Assembly (NCBI GenBank): GCA_951813015.1
Contig: CATOTG010000006.1
Location: 124,001 to 188,000 of the forward strand
Origin: an uncultured Thermoanaerobaculia bacterium
GTDB lineage: Bacteria > Acidobacteriota > Thermoanaerobaculia > Multivoradales > Multivoraceae
Direction of reading: 5' to 3'
DNA: 64,000 nt
Every line of letters starts with the position of its first letter. Within the stretch, counting starts at the first letter, position 1. The notes below the pieces were generated by a model. It did not search any database and was not told the origin of the DNA. It saw nothing but the letters and a program-made list of their open reading frames with translations. Positions 26,457 through 35,777 of the stretch are shown in pieces. The translations under genes and the position numbers were made by a program.

Positions 26457-27331
26457 TCGCCCACACCGGCGGCAAGGCTCCCAGGGCGCTCGTGCTGGGG
26501 GCAGCGGGTCAGCTCGGACGCGAGGTCGCCGACGAACTGCGGCGGCGGGGCACGGAAGTCCTCGCCGCCGACCGCGACCGCGCCGACCTCCGGGACACGG
26601 ACGCGACCGCCGAGCTCGCCGCGGAGTTGGGTGCTTGTGCCGTCTACAACTGCGCCGCCTGCACGGATGTCGACGGTTGCGAGACCGAGCTCGAACTCGC
26701 GATGGAAGTCAACGGCCACGCCCCCGGCCGGCTGGCCGCGGCTCTACCGTCCGACTGCCGCCTGATCCAGGTTTCCACCGACTACGTGTTCGACGGCCGT
26801 GGCCGGCGGCCCTACCGCGAAAGCGACGCCACCGCGCCGCAGACCGCCTACGGCCGCTCGAAGCTCGGCGCCGAGCGAGGTGTTCTGGAGGCCGGCGGTC
26901 TCGTCGTTCGCACGAGTTGGGTCTTCGGCCCCGAGGGTCGGAACTTCGTTTCCGCGATCGCTTCGCGCATCGGCCGGGGCGAGTCCCTGCGGGTCGTGTC
27001 GGATCAGGTCGGCTGTCCCACGTACGCCCCGTACCTGGCGCGGGCGCTGGTCGATCTGGTCGCCACCGGCGCCTCCGGTATCGTCCACTACTGCAACACG
27101 CCCGCTACGTCCTGGCACGGTTTCGCCGTCGCCATAGCCGAGGCCCTCGGACTGAACGTGCCCATCGCTCCCATTTCGTCTTCCGAGCTGACCCTCCCGG
27201 CCGTTCGGCCCGCGTACTCCGTCCTGGATACGGCGCGTTTCGAGGCTCTGGCACACCGTGAGGCCGAGAGCTGGCGACCCGGCCTCGATGCGTACCTCGA
27301 CCGCCTGCGGCAAGGCAAGGCCGAGTCGTGA
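26453..27331 (+). CDS. rmlD: dTDP-4-dehydrorhamnose reductase
   Basis: A 292-residue short-chain reductase. The GTG overlapping the lptD stop gives the N-terminal Rossmann motif VLGAAGQLGREV. Family signatures are NCAACTDVDGCE, QVSTDYVFDG, the catalytic YGRSKLGAE (YxxxK) and VRTSWVFGPEGRNFV, ending with a substrate-site stretch RPAYSVLDTARF. It makes dTDP-L-rhamnose for surface polysaccharide. RmlA, B and C are not in the window. It overlaps the next epimerase gene by 4 nt. Confidence 0.94.
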   Translation: MIAHTGGKAPRALVLGAAGQLGREVADELRRRGTEVLAADRDRADLRDTDATAELAAELGACAVYNCAACTDVDGCETELELAMEVNGHAPGRLAAALPSDCRLIQVSTDYVFDGRGRRPYRESDATAPQTAYGRSKLGAERGVLEAGGLVVRTSWVFGPEGRNFVSAIASRIGRGESLRVVSDQVGCPTYAPYLARALVDLVATGASGIVHYCNTPATSWHGFAVAIAEALGLNVPIAPISSSELTLPAVRPAYSVLDTARFEALAHREAESWRPGLDAYLDRLRQGKAES

Positions 27332-28275
27332 CCCGCGTGCTCGTCACCGGCGCCGAGGGTTTCGTCGGCGGACGCCTCGTGCCCCGGCTCCTCGAACGCG
27401 GCGCCAAGGTCGTCGCCTGCCATGCCCCCGGAACCGCCCCGCCCGAGTTTCAGCTGTCCGCCTCCCTTCGGGACGGGTGCGATCGGGTCGAACTCGACAT
27501 CTGCGACCGCGGCGAGGTGGAGCGGGTCCTCGGGGCGCAGAAGCCGGATGCGGTCGTGCACCTTGCCGGACTCTCGGATGTGGGCGCCTCCTGGCAACGA
27601 ATCGACGACTACTACCGGGTCAACGTGGAGGGGTCCGAGTTCGTCGCCGCCGGGGCGCGCGCGCTTTCCGACTCCTGCCGTCTGATCGTCGCCTCGAGTG
27701 CCGAGGTCTACGGCCGCGTGCCCGAGGACGAACTCCCGGCCGGAGAGGAACGCCCCCTCCGGCCCCGGTCTCCCTATGCGGTGACCAAGGCCGCCGCCGA
27801 GCGGCTGACCCTCGGCCAAGGCGCGATCGCCGCGCGCTCCTTCAACCTGATCGGCCCCGGCCAGAGCGTCCAGTTCGCGCTCCCCTCCTTCGCGGCCCAA
27901 CTGGCCGAGATCGACGCCGGGCGCAAGGCGCCCCTGCTTCGCGTCGGCAACCTCACTTCGCGCCGCGACTTCGTCCACGTCGACGACGGGGCGGAGGCCT
28001 ACGCCGTCCTGGTCGAGCGCGGCGAACCGGGCCGCGCCTACAACGTCGCGCGCGGCGAGGCCGTCGAGCTGGCTTCGGCGCTAGGCCGACTGATCGAGAT
28101 CAGCGGCGTTTCGACCGAGATTCGCGAGGATCCCGACCGCCTGCGGCCCGCGGACGTTCCCGTCCTCTGCGGCGACGCAAGTCGCCTCCAGGCTCTGGGC
28201 TGGCGCCCGCGGCGCAGTCTCGATCAGGCCCTCGAGGCGATCTGGGAGGACGCGAGGAACGCCACGGGCTGCTAG
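27328..28275 (+). CDS. rmd: NAD-dependent sugar epimerase/reductase (GDP-6-deoxy-D-mannose reductase-like)
   Basis: A 315-residue extended SDR with GTG start. Motifs are VTGAEGFVGGRL (nucleotide binding), VVHLAGLSDVGASW, VASSAEVYG and YAVTKAAAE (YxxxK). The segment ARSFNLIGPGQSVQFALPSF and the RRDFVHVDD element resemble GDP-mannose 4,6-dehydratase/GDP-6-deoxymannose reductase relatives. The exact sugar cannot be fixed from sequence alone. It is the last gene of the lptD-rmlD-rmd unit and meets the convergent alkyltransferase gene with a 4-bp overlap. Confidence 0.85.
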   Translation: MTRVLVTGAEGFVGGRLVPRLLERGAKVVACHAPGTAPPEFQLSASLRDGCDRVELDICDRGEVERVLGAQKPDAVVHLAGLSDVGASWQRIDDYYRVNVEGSEFVAAGARALSDSCRLIVASSAEVYGRVPEDELPAGEERPLRPRSPYAVTKAAAERLTLGQGAIAARSFNLIGPGQSVQFALPSFAAQLAEIDAGRKAPLLRVGNLTSRRDFVHVDDGAEAYAVLVERGEPGRAYNVARGEAVELASALGRLIEISGVSTEIREDPDRLRPADVPVLCGDASRLQALGWRPRRSLDQALEAIWEDARNATGC

Positions 28276-28835
28276 CCGTTGCCTCGCTCCAGTGCGAGTA
28301 GCTGGGCCTTGCGTTTGGCGCCGCCGATGTAGGAACCAGGGCCGCTGCGGCGCGGCACGACCCGGTGGCACGGCACGAGAATCGGCAAGGGGTTCGCCAT
28401 CAGCTTCGACCGGATCAGTCGATAGGCCCCCGTACGGCCCGACGATGTCGCCACGTTGCGGTAGGTGCGGGTCAGACCATAGGGAATCCGCGCCGTCTCC
28501 TCGAAGATCCGGCGCGAAAGAGCGTCCAACCCGATCCGATCCAGGTCGTAGGGCAGGTCGAGGTTGCGCCGGGCGCCCGCAAAGTACTCGGAAAGCCGGC
28601 CCAGCGCCTCGTCCATGAACTCCGTCGTCTCCACCGCGCCCAGGGTGGGGAACAGGACTTTCTCGGTGTCCGCCGGATCAATGACCAGACGCGTCACCGA
28701 CCGGCCGACGAACTCGAGTCCCAGAGAACCGAGCGGTGAGGGGATCAGGACCCGATGTGGTTCAACCGCGCGCGCCGCGGGCCAAGCCGGCGCACCGGCC
28801 GGCGCCTGCGCAAGGCTCGCGATTCCTTGGGCCAC
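28272..28835 (-). CDS. ogt: Methylated-DNA--protein-cysteine methyltransferase
   Basis: A 187-residue suicide DNA-repair protein. The active-site motif PCHRVV (acceptor Cys) and the DNA-binding helix region (IPYGLTRTYRNVATSSGRTG, recognition AYRLIRSKLMANP) are intact, followed by YIGGAKRKAQLLALE. The N-terminal domain (RVLIPSPLGSLGL) is short, as in Ogt. It removes alkyl groups from O6-alkylguanine. It stands alone, convergent with rmd. Confidence 0.95.
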   Translation of the reverse strand: MAQGIASLAQAPAGAPAWPAARAVEPHRVLIPSPLGSLGLEFVGRSVTRLVIDPADTEKVLFPTLGAVETTEFMDEALGRLSEYFAGARRNLDLPYDLDRIGLDALSRRIFEETARIPYGLTRTYRNVATSSGRTGAYRLIRSKLMANPLPILVPCHRVVPRRSGPGSYIGGAKRKAQLLALERGNG

Positions 28836-28868
28836 AACAAATCATGGTAGCATGGCAACTTCTCTATC

Positions 28869-29077
28869 TCCAAACGGAGTGTAGCCGCGGGCAGGGCCGT
28901 TCCAAAGTCAAGCGCTTCACGCTGGGCGTGGGCGGAAGGCCTTCATTCCCGAGGGTCGAGAGCCGTGCCGGCGCCGAGTGGCCGATTCCGCCGCGGTTTC
29001 CTCACATCGGTCACCGAAGTTCCCGACTTTGGAACGGCCCTGTGTCCAAGCGGCGTCCAAACGGCGTGTAGCCGCGG
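28869..29077. repeat. MITE-like element: 18-bp inverted repeats inside 22-bp direct repeats
   Basis: A perfect 18-bp inverted pair, CAGGGCCGTTCCAAAGTC at 28892-28909 and its complement at 29025-29042, encloses 115 bp. Outside them a 22-bp direct repeat (28869-28890 and 29056-29077, one mismatch, core GTGTAGCCGCGG) frames the structure. It fills most of the gap between ogt and the PEGA gene. No open frame is convincing inside. It may be a small non-autonomous transposon or a large transcript hairpin. Confidence 0.6.
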
Positions 29078-29099
29078 GGCTTCTGACCCGCGGACAACG

Positions 29100-30035
29100 T
29101 CACTCCTGCTGCTGGAGTTCGACGCGAAGCGACACGTCTTCGCCCCTGGTCGCGTTGAAGGCGCGCACCGCCGCTTCGTAGCCTGGGCGCGTCACCTCCA
29201 GGCGGTGCCTGCCCGGATCGATGATCAGGGGCGAATGGAGATTCGCCAGTTGGGCGCCGCTGCCCAGCAGTCGACCGTCCAGGTACACGACCGCGTCGGC
29301 CGGTTGGACTTCGACCATCAGGCGTGCCGGCGTGCTGCGTTGATCCTGATCGATCGGCTGGCCGCGGTTCTCGACTCTCCAGGACTCGCCGGCAGGCGCG
29401 GTCCGTGCGGCGGCGGGCGCCGGCGCCGGCGGTTGCGGCTGCACAGCCTGACCGGGGACGAGGTCCTCGTCGATCTTGATCACCACGCCGGGGCGAACGC
29501 TGATGTTCCGCTCCAGGGTGACATGGCCCTCCATGAAGATCGCCAACCGGTAGCTTCCCTCACGCAGCCACAGATACCGGGGGAAGCCGTCGAACGCGCC
29601 CGCGCGTCCGATCAACTCGCCATCGAGGTAGACCGATGCCTTCTTCGGTTTCGTGTTGATATCCAACGCGCCCGCGTTGGGTGCCGCGAAGCCGGCCGGC
29701 GCCGGTCCCCAGGCGTAGGGGCCGTAGTGACTGTACGGAGAGAAGTAGTACGAACCGAAGCCCCCGTACCAGCCGAATGAGCCGTAGTAGGGACGGTAGA
29801 TCATCGCCCGCGACCGGGTTCTGCCTCTCTTGCGGGCGCCTTCCCGGCGTTCACCCCGGTCGCCGGCTTCGATAGCGACCGGCGCCGAAACGGCCACCGC
29901 CCTGGCGACCCCCGCCACGGCATCGTGCGCTCCCGGGGTCGCCTCCGCTCCCTTTGCCAGCCCAAGGCCCAACAGGAAGGCAATCGCCGGCGCCGACGCG
30001 CGACGAACCAGCGTGGTCCATCCGTGTCCTCTCAT
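29100..30035 (-). CDS. Secreted PEGA-domain protein
   Basis: A 311-residue protein. The ATG overlaps the upstream glycosyltransferase stop by one base (TGATG). An Arg-containing signal segment (SAPAIAFLLGLGLAKGAEA) is followed by a Tyr/Gly/Pro-rich stretch (YGSFGWYGGFGSYYFSPYSH) and two PEGA beta domains: LDINTKPKKASVYLDGELIG and VEVQPADAVVYLDGRLLG, each with the G.Y/H.L.V....GY-type end. PEGA domains are cell-surface or periplasmic modules of uncertain role. It is the last gene of the glycosyltransferase operon. Confidence 0.85.
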   Translation of the reverse strand: MRGHGWTTLVRRASAPAIAFLLGLGLAKGAEATPGAHDAVAGVARAVAVSAPVAIEAGDRGERREGARKRGRTRSRAMIYRPYYGSFGWYGGFGSYYFSPYSHYGPYAWGPAPAGFAAPNAGALDINTKPKKASVYLDGELIGRAGAFDGFPRYLWLREGSYRLAIFMEGHVTLERNISVRPGVVIKIDEDLVPGQAVQPQPPAPAPAAARTAPAGESWRVENRGQPIDQDQRSTPARLMVEVQPADAVVYLDGRLLGSGAQLANLHSPLIIDPGRHRLEVTRPGYEAAVRAFNATRGEDVSLRVELQQQE

Positions 30036-31012
30036 CACGTCCCTCCCTGGTCCAGACCGGCGCCGTCGGACCAGCCGTTCCTCAGTCCTTCCAGATAGTA
30101 GTGTCGCATCGTCTTCTCCCAGAGCCGAGGCAATCTGAACGGCATTCCTTGCAACGCGCGCGCCAGCCGCTCCTGGGCCCACAGCAGGGCGCGCTCCAGG
30201 GCGCCTCCCGCCAGGGGGGGCTGGCCGTTCTGCATCCCCAGAAAGGGCCCGAGCTGTTCGTGGCGGCGGAAGAACACGACCGCGCAGTAGCCGGATCGGT
30301 ACTGCCGCTGCGCGAACCGCGCCAGATCGGTTGGGTGGTCGTGCGCCACGCAAGCCGCGGGCCGGTAGAGCAGCCGCAGGCCATGCGCCCTGAGCCGGTA
30401 GCCGGCCTCGACATCCTCCCAGGCCGCGAAGGGAAACGCTGGATCGAACGGCTCCGCCGCCATCGCTTCCCGGTCGACCGACAGGTTCGAGGTGTAGAAG
30501 AAGTTGAACGGCACGTTGTCCTGATCCTCGATCAGGGCGAAGCCGAACTGAAGCCCGTGCTCGTTGATGTAGTCGAGGAAGGGCGTGCGACGCATCCGAG
30601 GATGCCAATCCGTCCTGCCGATCACGCCGACGCATCCTCCCGCGGACCGAATCTCCCGCGCGAGTTCTCCCTCCTGAGCCCGGGCATGGGCCGCCAACCA
30701 TCCCGCAGCGGGGACGGTGTCGTCACCGAGGAAGGCCACCCACCGGCCTCGAGCCGCCGCAACACCCCGGTTACGGGCCACGGCAGGCCCCGCGTTCGGC
30801 TGGTGCAGAACCCGAAGCCCGGTCCCGCCGGCGTCGCTGACGGCGGCCTGTGCCTCCAGCCAGGCCGCGGTGCCGTCCGAACTGCCGTCGTTGACCACGA
30901 TCACCTCGAACCGCGGTCCCTCCTGCCGGTGGAGTGCGTCGATCACTTCACGCAGCGCCGGCAGGCGGTTGAAGGTCGGAATCACCACGCTCCACTCTGG
31001 CGGTCCGGTCAC
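30035..31012 (-). CDS. Family-2 glycosyltransferase
   Basis: A 325-residue GT-A glycosyltransferase. The start is the GTG overlapping the previous gene's stop. Motifs are WSVVIPTFNRLPALREVIDA, VIVVNDGSSDGT, the DxD-like FLGDDTVP, and the acceptor-site WEDVEAGYRL. No transmembrane helix is seen, so it is probably cytoplasmic and acts on lipid-linked glycans. It is part of a run of four sugar-transfer genes with overlapping ends, pointing to O-antigen or exopolysaccharide synthesis. Confidence 0.92.
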   Translation of the reverse strand: MTGPPEWSVVIPTFNRLPALREVIDALHRQEGPRFEVIVVNDGSSDGTAAWLEAQAAVSDAGGTGLRVLHQPNAGPAVARNRGVAAARGRWVAFLGDDTVPAAGWLAAHARAQEGELAREIRSAGGCVGVIGRTDWHPRMRRTPFLDYINEHGLQFGFALIEDQDNVPFNFFYTSNLSVDREAMAAEPFDPAFPFAAWEDVEAGYRLRAHGLRLLYRPAACVAHDHPTDLARFAQRQYRSGYCAVVFFRRHEQLGPFLGMQNGQPPLAGGALERALLWAQERLARALQGMPFRLPRLWEKTMRHYYLEGLRNGWSDGAGLDQGGT

Positions 31013-32385
31013 TGCTCGACCTCCATGACCTCTTCCAGCGTGCGCCGAACCAGCGCGAGTCCCTCCGGCAACAGGGCCTCGAACCCGTCGCTTCGGAACA
31101 ACTGCTCGTCGCCGGGATAGGTCGGGACCAGGTAGAGGGGGAAGCGCTCGAAGATCTCCCGGTCTGACCGCTGTCGCCGGGCCTGAACGAGGCGGCGGCG
31201 TTTCGTTGCCCGGTCGAGCTGAGACACGATCGACGACACCGCGCGCAGTTGAGCCAGGGTCCGTTCGTCGACGACCGCCGGCACCCGATCGGGCAGCCCC
31301 CCGATGCGCCGCCGCAGACGGCCGAGACGGCTGCGCAGCGCCACCGCGGCGCGGGCGCGGCGCCAGGCCGTGCGGGGCCCGATACCGACAATCGGCCATC
31401 GACGCGGCACTGCCCCGTCTGCTGTCGGCCCGTTGTCGCCCGCCGTCGCGGCGGCGGCGCCGTCGTCGCCGTCCTGGAGCGGGCCGAACGGATCGAGAGA
31501 GAGCTGTTCGCCGTTCGGATTGCACGTGGCCAGCAGGTGCTGGGTACGGGCAAGCAGGGTCATCTGCACCGCCGGCATCAACTGCGGCCACAGCTCGGCG
31601 TCGTAGTTCTTGAACGCCGTCAGGTAGGCGTTGCGTTCGAAGAGCATGCCGCGAAACGCATTCCCCAGCAGATCGCTCGTGGCCATCGAACGATGGTGGA
31701 CCACCGCCGCCGGCGCCGACAGCACCCGCTCTCCGCCGGACCACAGGCGCCAGCCCAGGTCGACATCCTCGAGATAGGCGAAGAAGCCCTCATCGAAGCC
31801 GCCCGCCGCCAGGAAACGGTCGCGGCGTACGATCATGTTGCCGCCGCAGGGAAAGAGCAGCTCGCTCCCGGAGGTCGGCTGCGTGACCTCCTCCAGAGCC
31901 CGGTGGTAGTCGAGCTGAAAGGCGTGGCCATCGAAGGTCATCACGCCGCGGCCGAAGTCCAGACGGCTGCCTTCCCAGTCGAGGATGCAGCCCGAGATGG
32001 CCGCGACGTCCGGAGGCGCTTCGCGCAGGGCGGCAACGAGTTCGGCGAGCCAATCCGGCCGCGGTCGGGTGTCGTTGTTGACGAGCGCCAGCGCATCGGC
32101 GCTGCTGCGCTCGGCGAGCCTGTTGTTCGCGGCGCTGAAACCGATATTGACCGGGTTCTCCACGACCTCGACAGCCGGGTGCGTGGAGCGCAGCCACTCC
32201 ACCGTCCCGTCGGTCGACCCGTTGTCGAATACCGTGATCCTGACCGCGACGCCTGGATCCTGCTGTCCCTCCAGAGCCGGCAACAGGGTCTCCAGGTGGT
32301 GGCGGCCGTTCCAGCTCACGACCAGCACGTCGACGCTGTCGATCCTGTTCCGGCTGCCGGCGCCGGCTGTTTCCGGCCCGCTCAT
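31009..32385 (-). CDS. Family-2 glycosyltransferase, rhamnosyltransferase-like, with C-terminal extension
   Basis: A 458-residue protein starting at the ATG that overlaps the previous gene's stop (ATGA). The N-terminal 280 residues are GT2 (VLVVSWNGRHHLETLLPALE, VFDNGSTDGTVEWL, ALVNNDTRPRPDWL, YLEDVDLGWRLW), similar to WbbL-type rhamnosyltransferases. That would suit the rmlD gene nearby. The last 150 residues are Arg-rich and helical with an alanine/aspartate linker. Substrate is not determined by sequence. Confidence 0.9.
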   Translation of the reverse strand: MSGPETAGAGSRNRIDSVDVLVVSWNGRHHLETLLPALEGQQDPGVAVRITVFDNGSTDGTVEWLRSTHPAVEVVENPVNIGFSAANNRLAERSSADALALVNNDTRPRPDWLAELVAALREAPPDVAAISGCILDWEGSRLDFGRGVMTFDGHAFQLDYHRALEEVTQPTSGSELLFPCGGNMIVRRDRFLAAGGFDEGFFAYLEDVDLGWRLWSGGERVLSAPAAVVHHRSMATSDLLGNAFRGMLFERNAYLTAFKNYDAELWPQLMPAVQMTLLARTQHLLATCNPNGEQLSLDPFGPLQDGDDGAAAATAGDNGPTADGAVPRRWPIVGIGPRTAWRRARAAVALRSRLGRLRRRIGGLPDRVPAVVDERTLAQLRAVSSIVSQLDRATKRRRLVQARRQRSDREIFERFPLYLVPTYPGDEQLFRSDGFEALLPEGLALVRRTLEEVMEVEQ

Positions 32386-33659
32386 CCTCTTCCGGTCGCG
32401 GGAGCGCCCACCAACCGCGTCCGAAGGAAGCGCCGCAGCCGGAAGCCCGGTTCGTCGTCCGGCGCCCTGGCACCCGGCCGGAACGCGAAGTCCCGCTTCG
32501 TGGCGTCGGTCTTCGGCGACGACAGAAAGGCAGCCAGGGGGGTCAGGCTGCGCTCCCAGGAGAATGCCGCCAGCGTCTGCTCGCGACCGCGGCGAGCCCG
32601 CGCCTCGACCGCCGGGCCGCCCGCCACCAGGTCGGCGAGACCGTCCCTCAGCGCTTCGACATCGCCGCAGGGAACGACCAGGCCCGCGTCCCAATCCCGC
32701 AGCAGCCGGGGCACCGTCCCGCCTTGTGTAGTCAACACCGGGCAGCCGACCGCCAGCGCATCGACGAAGCGCGTGCGCAGCGACAGCTCCGTCTCCAGGC
32801 CGGGCCGGTGGCAGGCTGCGAGGGCATCGACGTCGCGGAGCAGGTCGTAGCGACGCTCATGGGGAACCCAGTCCAGAAACCGGATCCGCTCCGGATCCAG
32901 CCGCAGGCTGCGCGCCTCGACCTCGGCCAGCAGCCGCTGCGGAGCGAGGGCGCCCGGCGGCTGGCGCACGAACAGGAGCCTCGCGTTCGGCTCGGGCAGC
33001 CGCGCAAAGGCCTCGAGCAGGGGCTCAGGGTCGTACCAGTCGTAGAGGCCGCCGAACAGAATTCGCCGTTCTCCCTCAGCGCGCGTTGGCATCAAGGGCC
33101 GATACGCGGGCAACGGGTCGGGCACACCGAACGGGGCCTCGGCGATCAGGCCGGTCAACTCGGGGTCGTCGCGGTAGCGATGGGGATTGACTCGTCCCAG
33201 CGCGGTGAGAAAGCCCAGGTAGTACGAGCGCTGCTCGGCCGACGAACACAGGAAGAAGTCGCCCCCGGAGAGCTGCCGCACCCAGGTCCGGTGGTCGTTG
33301 CGGTAGGGGTCGAGGCCGAGGCTGTCGAAGTGGGTCAGGTTCTCGACGAGAAAGGGGTCGTACAGGTCTATCACCGCCGGCAGGTCAGGCAACTGTTCCA
33401 GCAGATCGTTCGCCAACTGTCCCTGGGCCACGACCGCCGCGCAGCCGGCGAACAGCTCCGCAAGCGGAGCGGAATCGAAGCGGTGCACCTCCACCGATGC
33501 GTTGGCGAGGGCGGGCGGGCGGTCCGAGCGCCAAGGCGAAACGAGGACGACCTTGAACCCGAGGGCCGGCAACCGGCGCGCGATCTCGAGGTAGCGGATG
33601 CCGATACCCGCCGCGCGCTCTCCGAGCGCCTCGCTGCACAGCAACCCGACGCGGCTCAT
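32382..33659 (-). CDS. Family-4 glycosyltransferase
   Basis: A 425-residue GT-B enzyme. The ATG at 33659 gives MSRVGLLCSEALGERAAGIG; longer frames upstream are low-complexity. The N-domain binds acceptor (RYLEIARRLPALGFKVVLVS). The C-domain shows ILFGGLYDWYDPEPLLEAF, IRFLDWVPHERRYDLL and the donor-site region RFVDALAVGCPVLTTQGG. It overlaps the downstream GT2 by 4 nt. The 70 bp before it contain a 25-bp direct repeat also found at the 3' end of the PIG-L gene. Confidence 0.88.
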   Translation of the reverse strand: MSRVGLLCSEALGERAAGIGIRYLEIARRLPALGFKVVLVSPWRSDRPPALANASVEVHRFDSAPLAELFAGCAAVVAQGQLANDLLEQLPDLPAVIDLYDPFLVENLTHFDSLGLDPYRNDHRTWVRQLSGGDFFLCSSAEQRSYYLGFLTALGRVNPHRYRDDPELTGLIAEAPFGVPDPLPAYRPLMPTRAEGERRILFGGLYDWYDPEPLLEAFARLPEPNARLLFVRQPPGALAPQRLLAEVEARSLRLDPERIRFLDWVPHERRYDLLRDVDALAACHRPGLETELSLRTRFVDALAVGCPVLTTQGGTVPRLLRDWDAGLVVPCGDVEALRDGLADLVAGGPAVEARARRGREQTLAAFSWERSLTPLAAFLSSPKTDATKRDFAFRPGARAPDDEPGFRLRRFLRTRLVGAPATGRG

Positions 33660-33729
33660 CGGCCGGCGTCTCCGCCGGCGCCCGACCCGCTGCTGGACGG
33701 AACGACGTTCTGTCTCGTTCTGCCGGGGA

Positions 33730-35637
33730 TCATCCGCCGGCGTCTCCGCCGGCGCCCGACCGGGGCCCCGGGCCCCGCCGGGACGAGAGCAGCTCATGGA
33801 TGCGCCAGACGCGGGTCGACTTCATTGCTTCGATCAAACGCTCCAGTTCCTTCTCGCGCGCATAGAGCCGGCGAGCCTCTTCCTCACCCACGCGAAGGTA
33901 GCGCCGCAACTCCTCGATTGCCCGGTCCCGCTCCTCGATTGCCCGGTCCCGCTGCTCGAGTTCCCGGCCTCGTTCCTCGAGTTCCCGCTCCCGGTCGCGA
34001 ATCAGAGCCCGCGCCGCCTCGCCCGCCAGCACGGCATCCCGCCGCATCCGTGCCACGGCTCCTGCCAGAACCGTCGCGTCGAGCTGGTCCGCGTGCTTGG
34101 CAAGCACTCTGGCTTTCATCTGTTCGAAGTCGCGGCGCTCCGAGGCAGCCCCACCCAGGGCATGACTGCCCGGCGCATCGCCGCCACCGCCCAGAAAGTG
34201 CCGGTACTCGCAGGTCGTCCGCGCAAGATGAACGAAATCCGAAGTTGCGGAAAGCCGGATCAGAAAATCCCAGTCCTCGAACACCGGCAACGACTCATCG
34301 AACGGGCCGGCCCGTTCGACCGCCTCCCGCGTCATGAGCACGGTGTGGAACGGGATGTAGTTGTCCAGCAACAGGATGCCCCGGTCGAAGTCCCGGCTGT
34401 AGGGGAGGCGCCGACCGCACTCCACCCAACCGCCCGTCCCCGGCTCGTAGCTGACCACGGCCGCGTCGCTGTAGGCCGCCTCCACGTCGCCGGACAAAAG
34501 CGGAGCGAGCGTCTCGAGATGCTCCGGCGCCAGCAGATCGTCGTCGTCGAGGAAGCCGATGCAGTCGCCTGAAGCCGCGTCAACGCCAGCCTGCGCAGCG
34601 GCGGCGCGGCCGCGGTTGCGCTCCAGATCGACCCTGCGCACCTTGAAGGGAAAGTCCTCCGCCACTTCGGGACGCCGACCCCCGTCGTTCACCAGAACCA
34701 GTTCCACGTTGCGCCAGGTGCTGCGGGCCAGGCTGTCCAGCGCCTCCGCGAGCCGCCGCGGCCGATTCCAGGTCCGTACCACGATCGACACCCGGCGCGG
34801 CGAGGCCACCTCGACCAGGCAAGGCGCTCCGCCGAGGTGCGCGATCAGTTGGGCGGGACTGCGGGCGGTGAAATCGCTGACCTTCAAGCGGCAGTAGCCC
34901 TCGGCGTAGCGACACGGATCCGGCAGGCTGAACGCCCGGTACCGGCGCAGGGCCCGACAGAAACCGAGGTAGTCGTGCCGCTCCAGCTGGCTCGGATAGC
35001 GGGACATCGCGTCGGCGACTCCATCCATCTCGGCAGTCACGTCGACAAGCAGATCGGGATAGAAGGGGTGGTTCACCTCGTAGCCGAGAACCCGCAGGGA
35101 CGGATCCCCCGGCGACGAGTCGTCGTCCTGACGCGCCAACGCTTCGCCCGCCTCCGATCGCCGACGCCGCCGGTTGATCAGAGCCTCGTGCAGCGCTCGG
35201 AACGTCGCCCGGTGATCGGGCGTCACTTCCAGAGGCGAGGGCAAGAGAAGCAGGTCCGGACCGTGTTCCTCGAGCAGCTCCTCGATGTGACCGGTGAGTT
35301 GGTCCAGGGAGGAGGCCAGAGCGCCATCCTTCAGGCCGTGGCGCGCGCCCACATGCTCCAGCCGGTCGATCCCGAGAACCTCGGCGGCAGCGGCCGCTTC
35401 CGCCTCCCGCCGCTCGGAGTACTCGTCTCCCGTCGACCCCTCCGGCGGTCCCTCCACGCCGCCCGAACCGTCGCTCAAGAACGCACAGACGACCTTGGCG
35501 CCGCCCGCTGCCAGCTGCAGAATCAGGCCGCCGCACCCCAGCACCTCGTCGTCGTGGTGGGGCGCAAGGACGAGCACGCGGCGTGCCGCGACAGACTCCG
35601 GCGCACCAGGCGGAAGCGGCCGCTTGCGACCCGTCAC
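33730..35637 (-). CDS. Fused PIG-L deacetylase + family-2 glycosyltransferase with C-terminal coiled coil
   Basis: A 635-residue two-enzyme protein. Residues about 15-260 are a PIG-L/LmbE zinc deacetylase (LAPHHDDEVLGCGG with the metal-binding PHHDDE, and PDHRATFRALHEAL). Residues about 280-500 are GT2 (VSIVVRTWNRPRRLAEALDS, LVLVNDGG, GFLDDDDLLAPEHLE, VFEDWDFLIRL). The last 100 residues are a charged coiled coil with repeated RDRAIEE units, encoded by short direct repeats around 33910-33990. The fusion suggests deacetylation of an N-acetyl sugar coupled to transfer. It diverges from argS. Confidence 0.88.
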   Translation of the reverse strand: MTGRKRPLPPGAPESVAARRVLVLAPHHDDEVLGCGGLILQLAAGGAKVVCAFLSDGSGGVEGPPEGSTGDEYSERREAEAAAAAEVLGIDRLEHVGARHGLKDGALASSLDQLTGHIEELLEEHGPDLLLLPSPLEVTPDHRATFRALHEALINRRRRRSEAGEALARQDDDSSPGDPSLRVLGYEVNHPFYPDLLVDVTAEMDGVADAMSRYPSQLERHDYLGFCRALRRYRAFSLPDPCRYAEGYCRLKVSDFTARSPAQLIAHLGGAPCLVEVASPRRVSIVVRTWNRPRRLAEALDSLARSTWRNVELVLVNDGGRRPEVAEDFPFKVRRVDLERNRGRAAAAQAGVDAASGDCIGFLDDDDLLAPEHLETLAPLLSGDVEAAYSDAAVVSYEPGTGGWVECGRRLPYSRDFDRGILLLDNYIPFHTVLMTREAVERAGPFDESLPVFEDWDFLIRLSATSDFVHLARTTCEYRHFLGGGGDAPGSHALGGAASERRDFEQMKARVLAKHADQLDATVLAGAVARMRRDAVLAGEAARALIRDRERELEERGRELEQRDRAIEERDRAIEELRRYLRVGEEEARRLYAREKELERLIEAMKSTRVWRIHELLSSRRGPGPRSGAGGDAGG

Positions 35638-35777
35638 GGCGGCAGCCCGGTGCAGGGTTGCGCCGGGAGCAGGACCGGCCGGACGGGGCTATGGCGGTTC
35701 TCGTTCACGGCGCTTCCTGGATCATCGAACATGCTACCGGAGGCCGGGCTTTCCTCCGGTACACTCCGCGAACTCCG

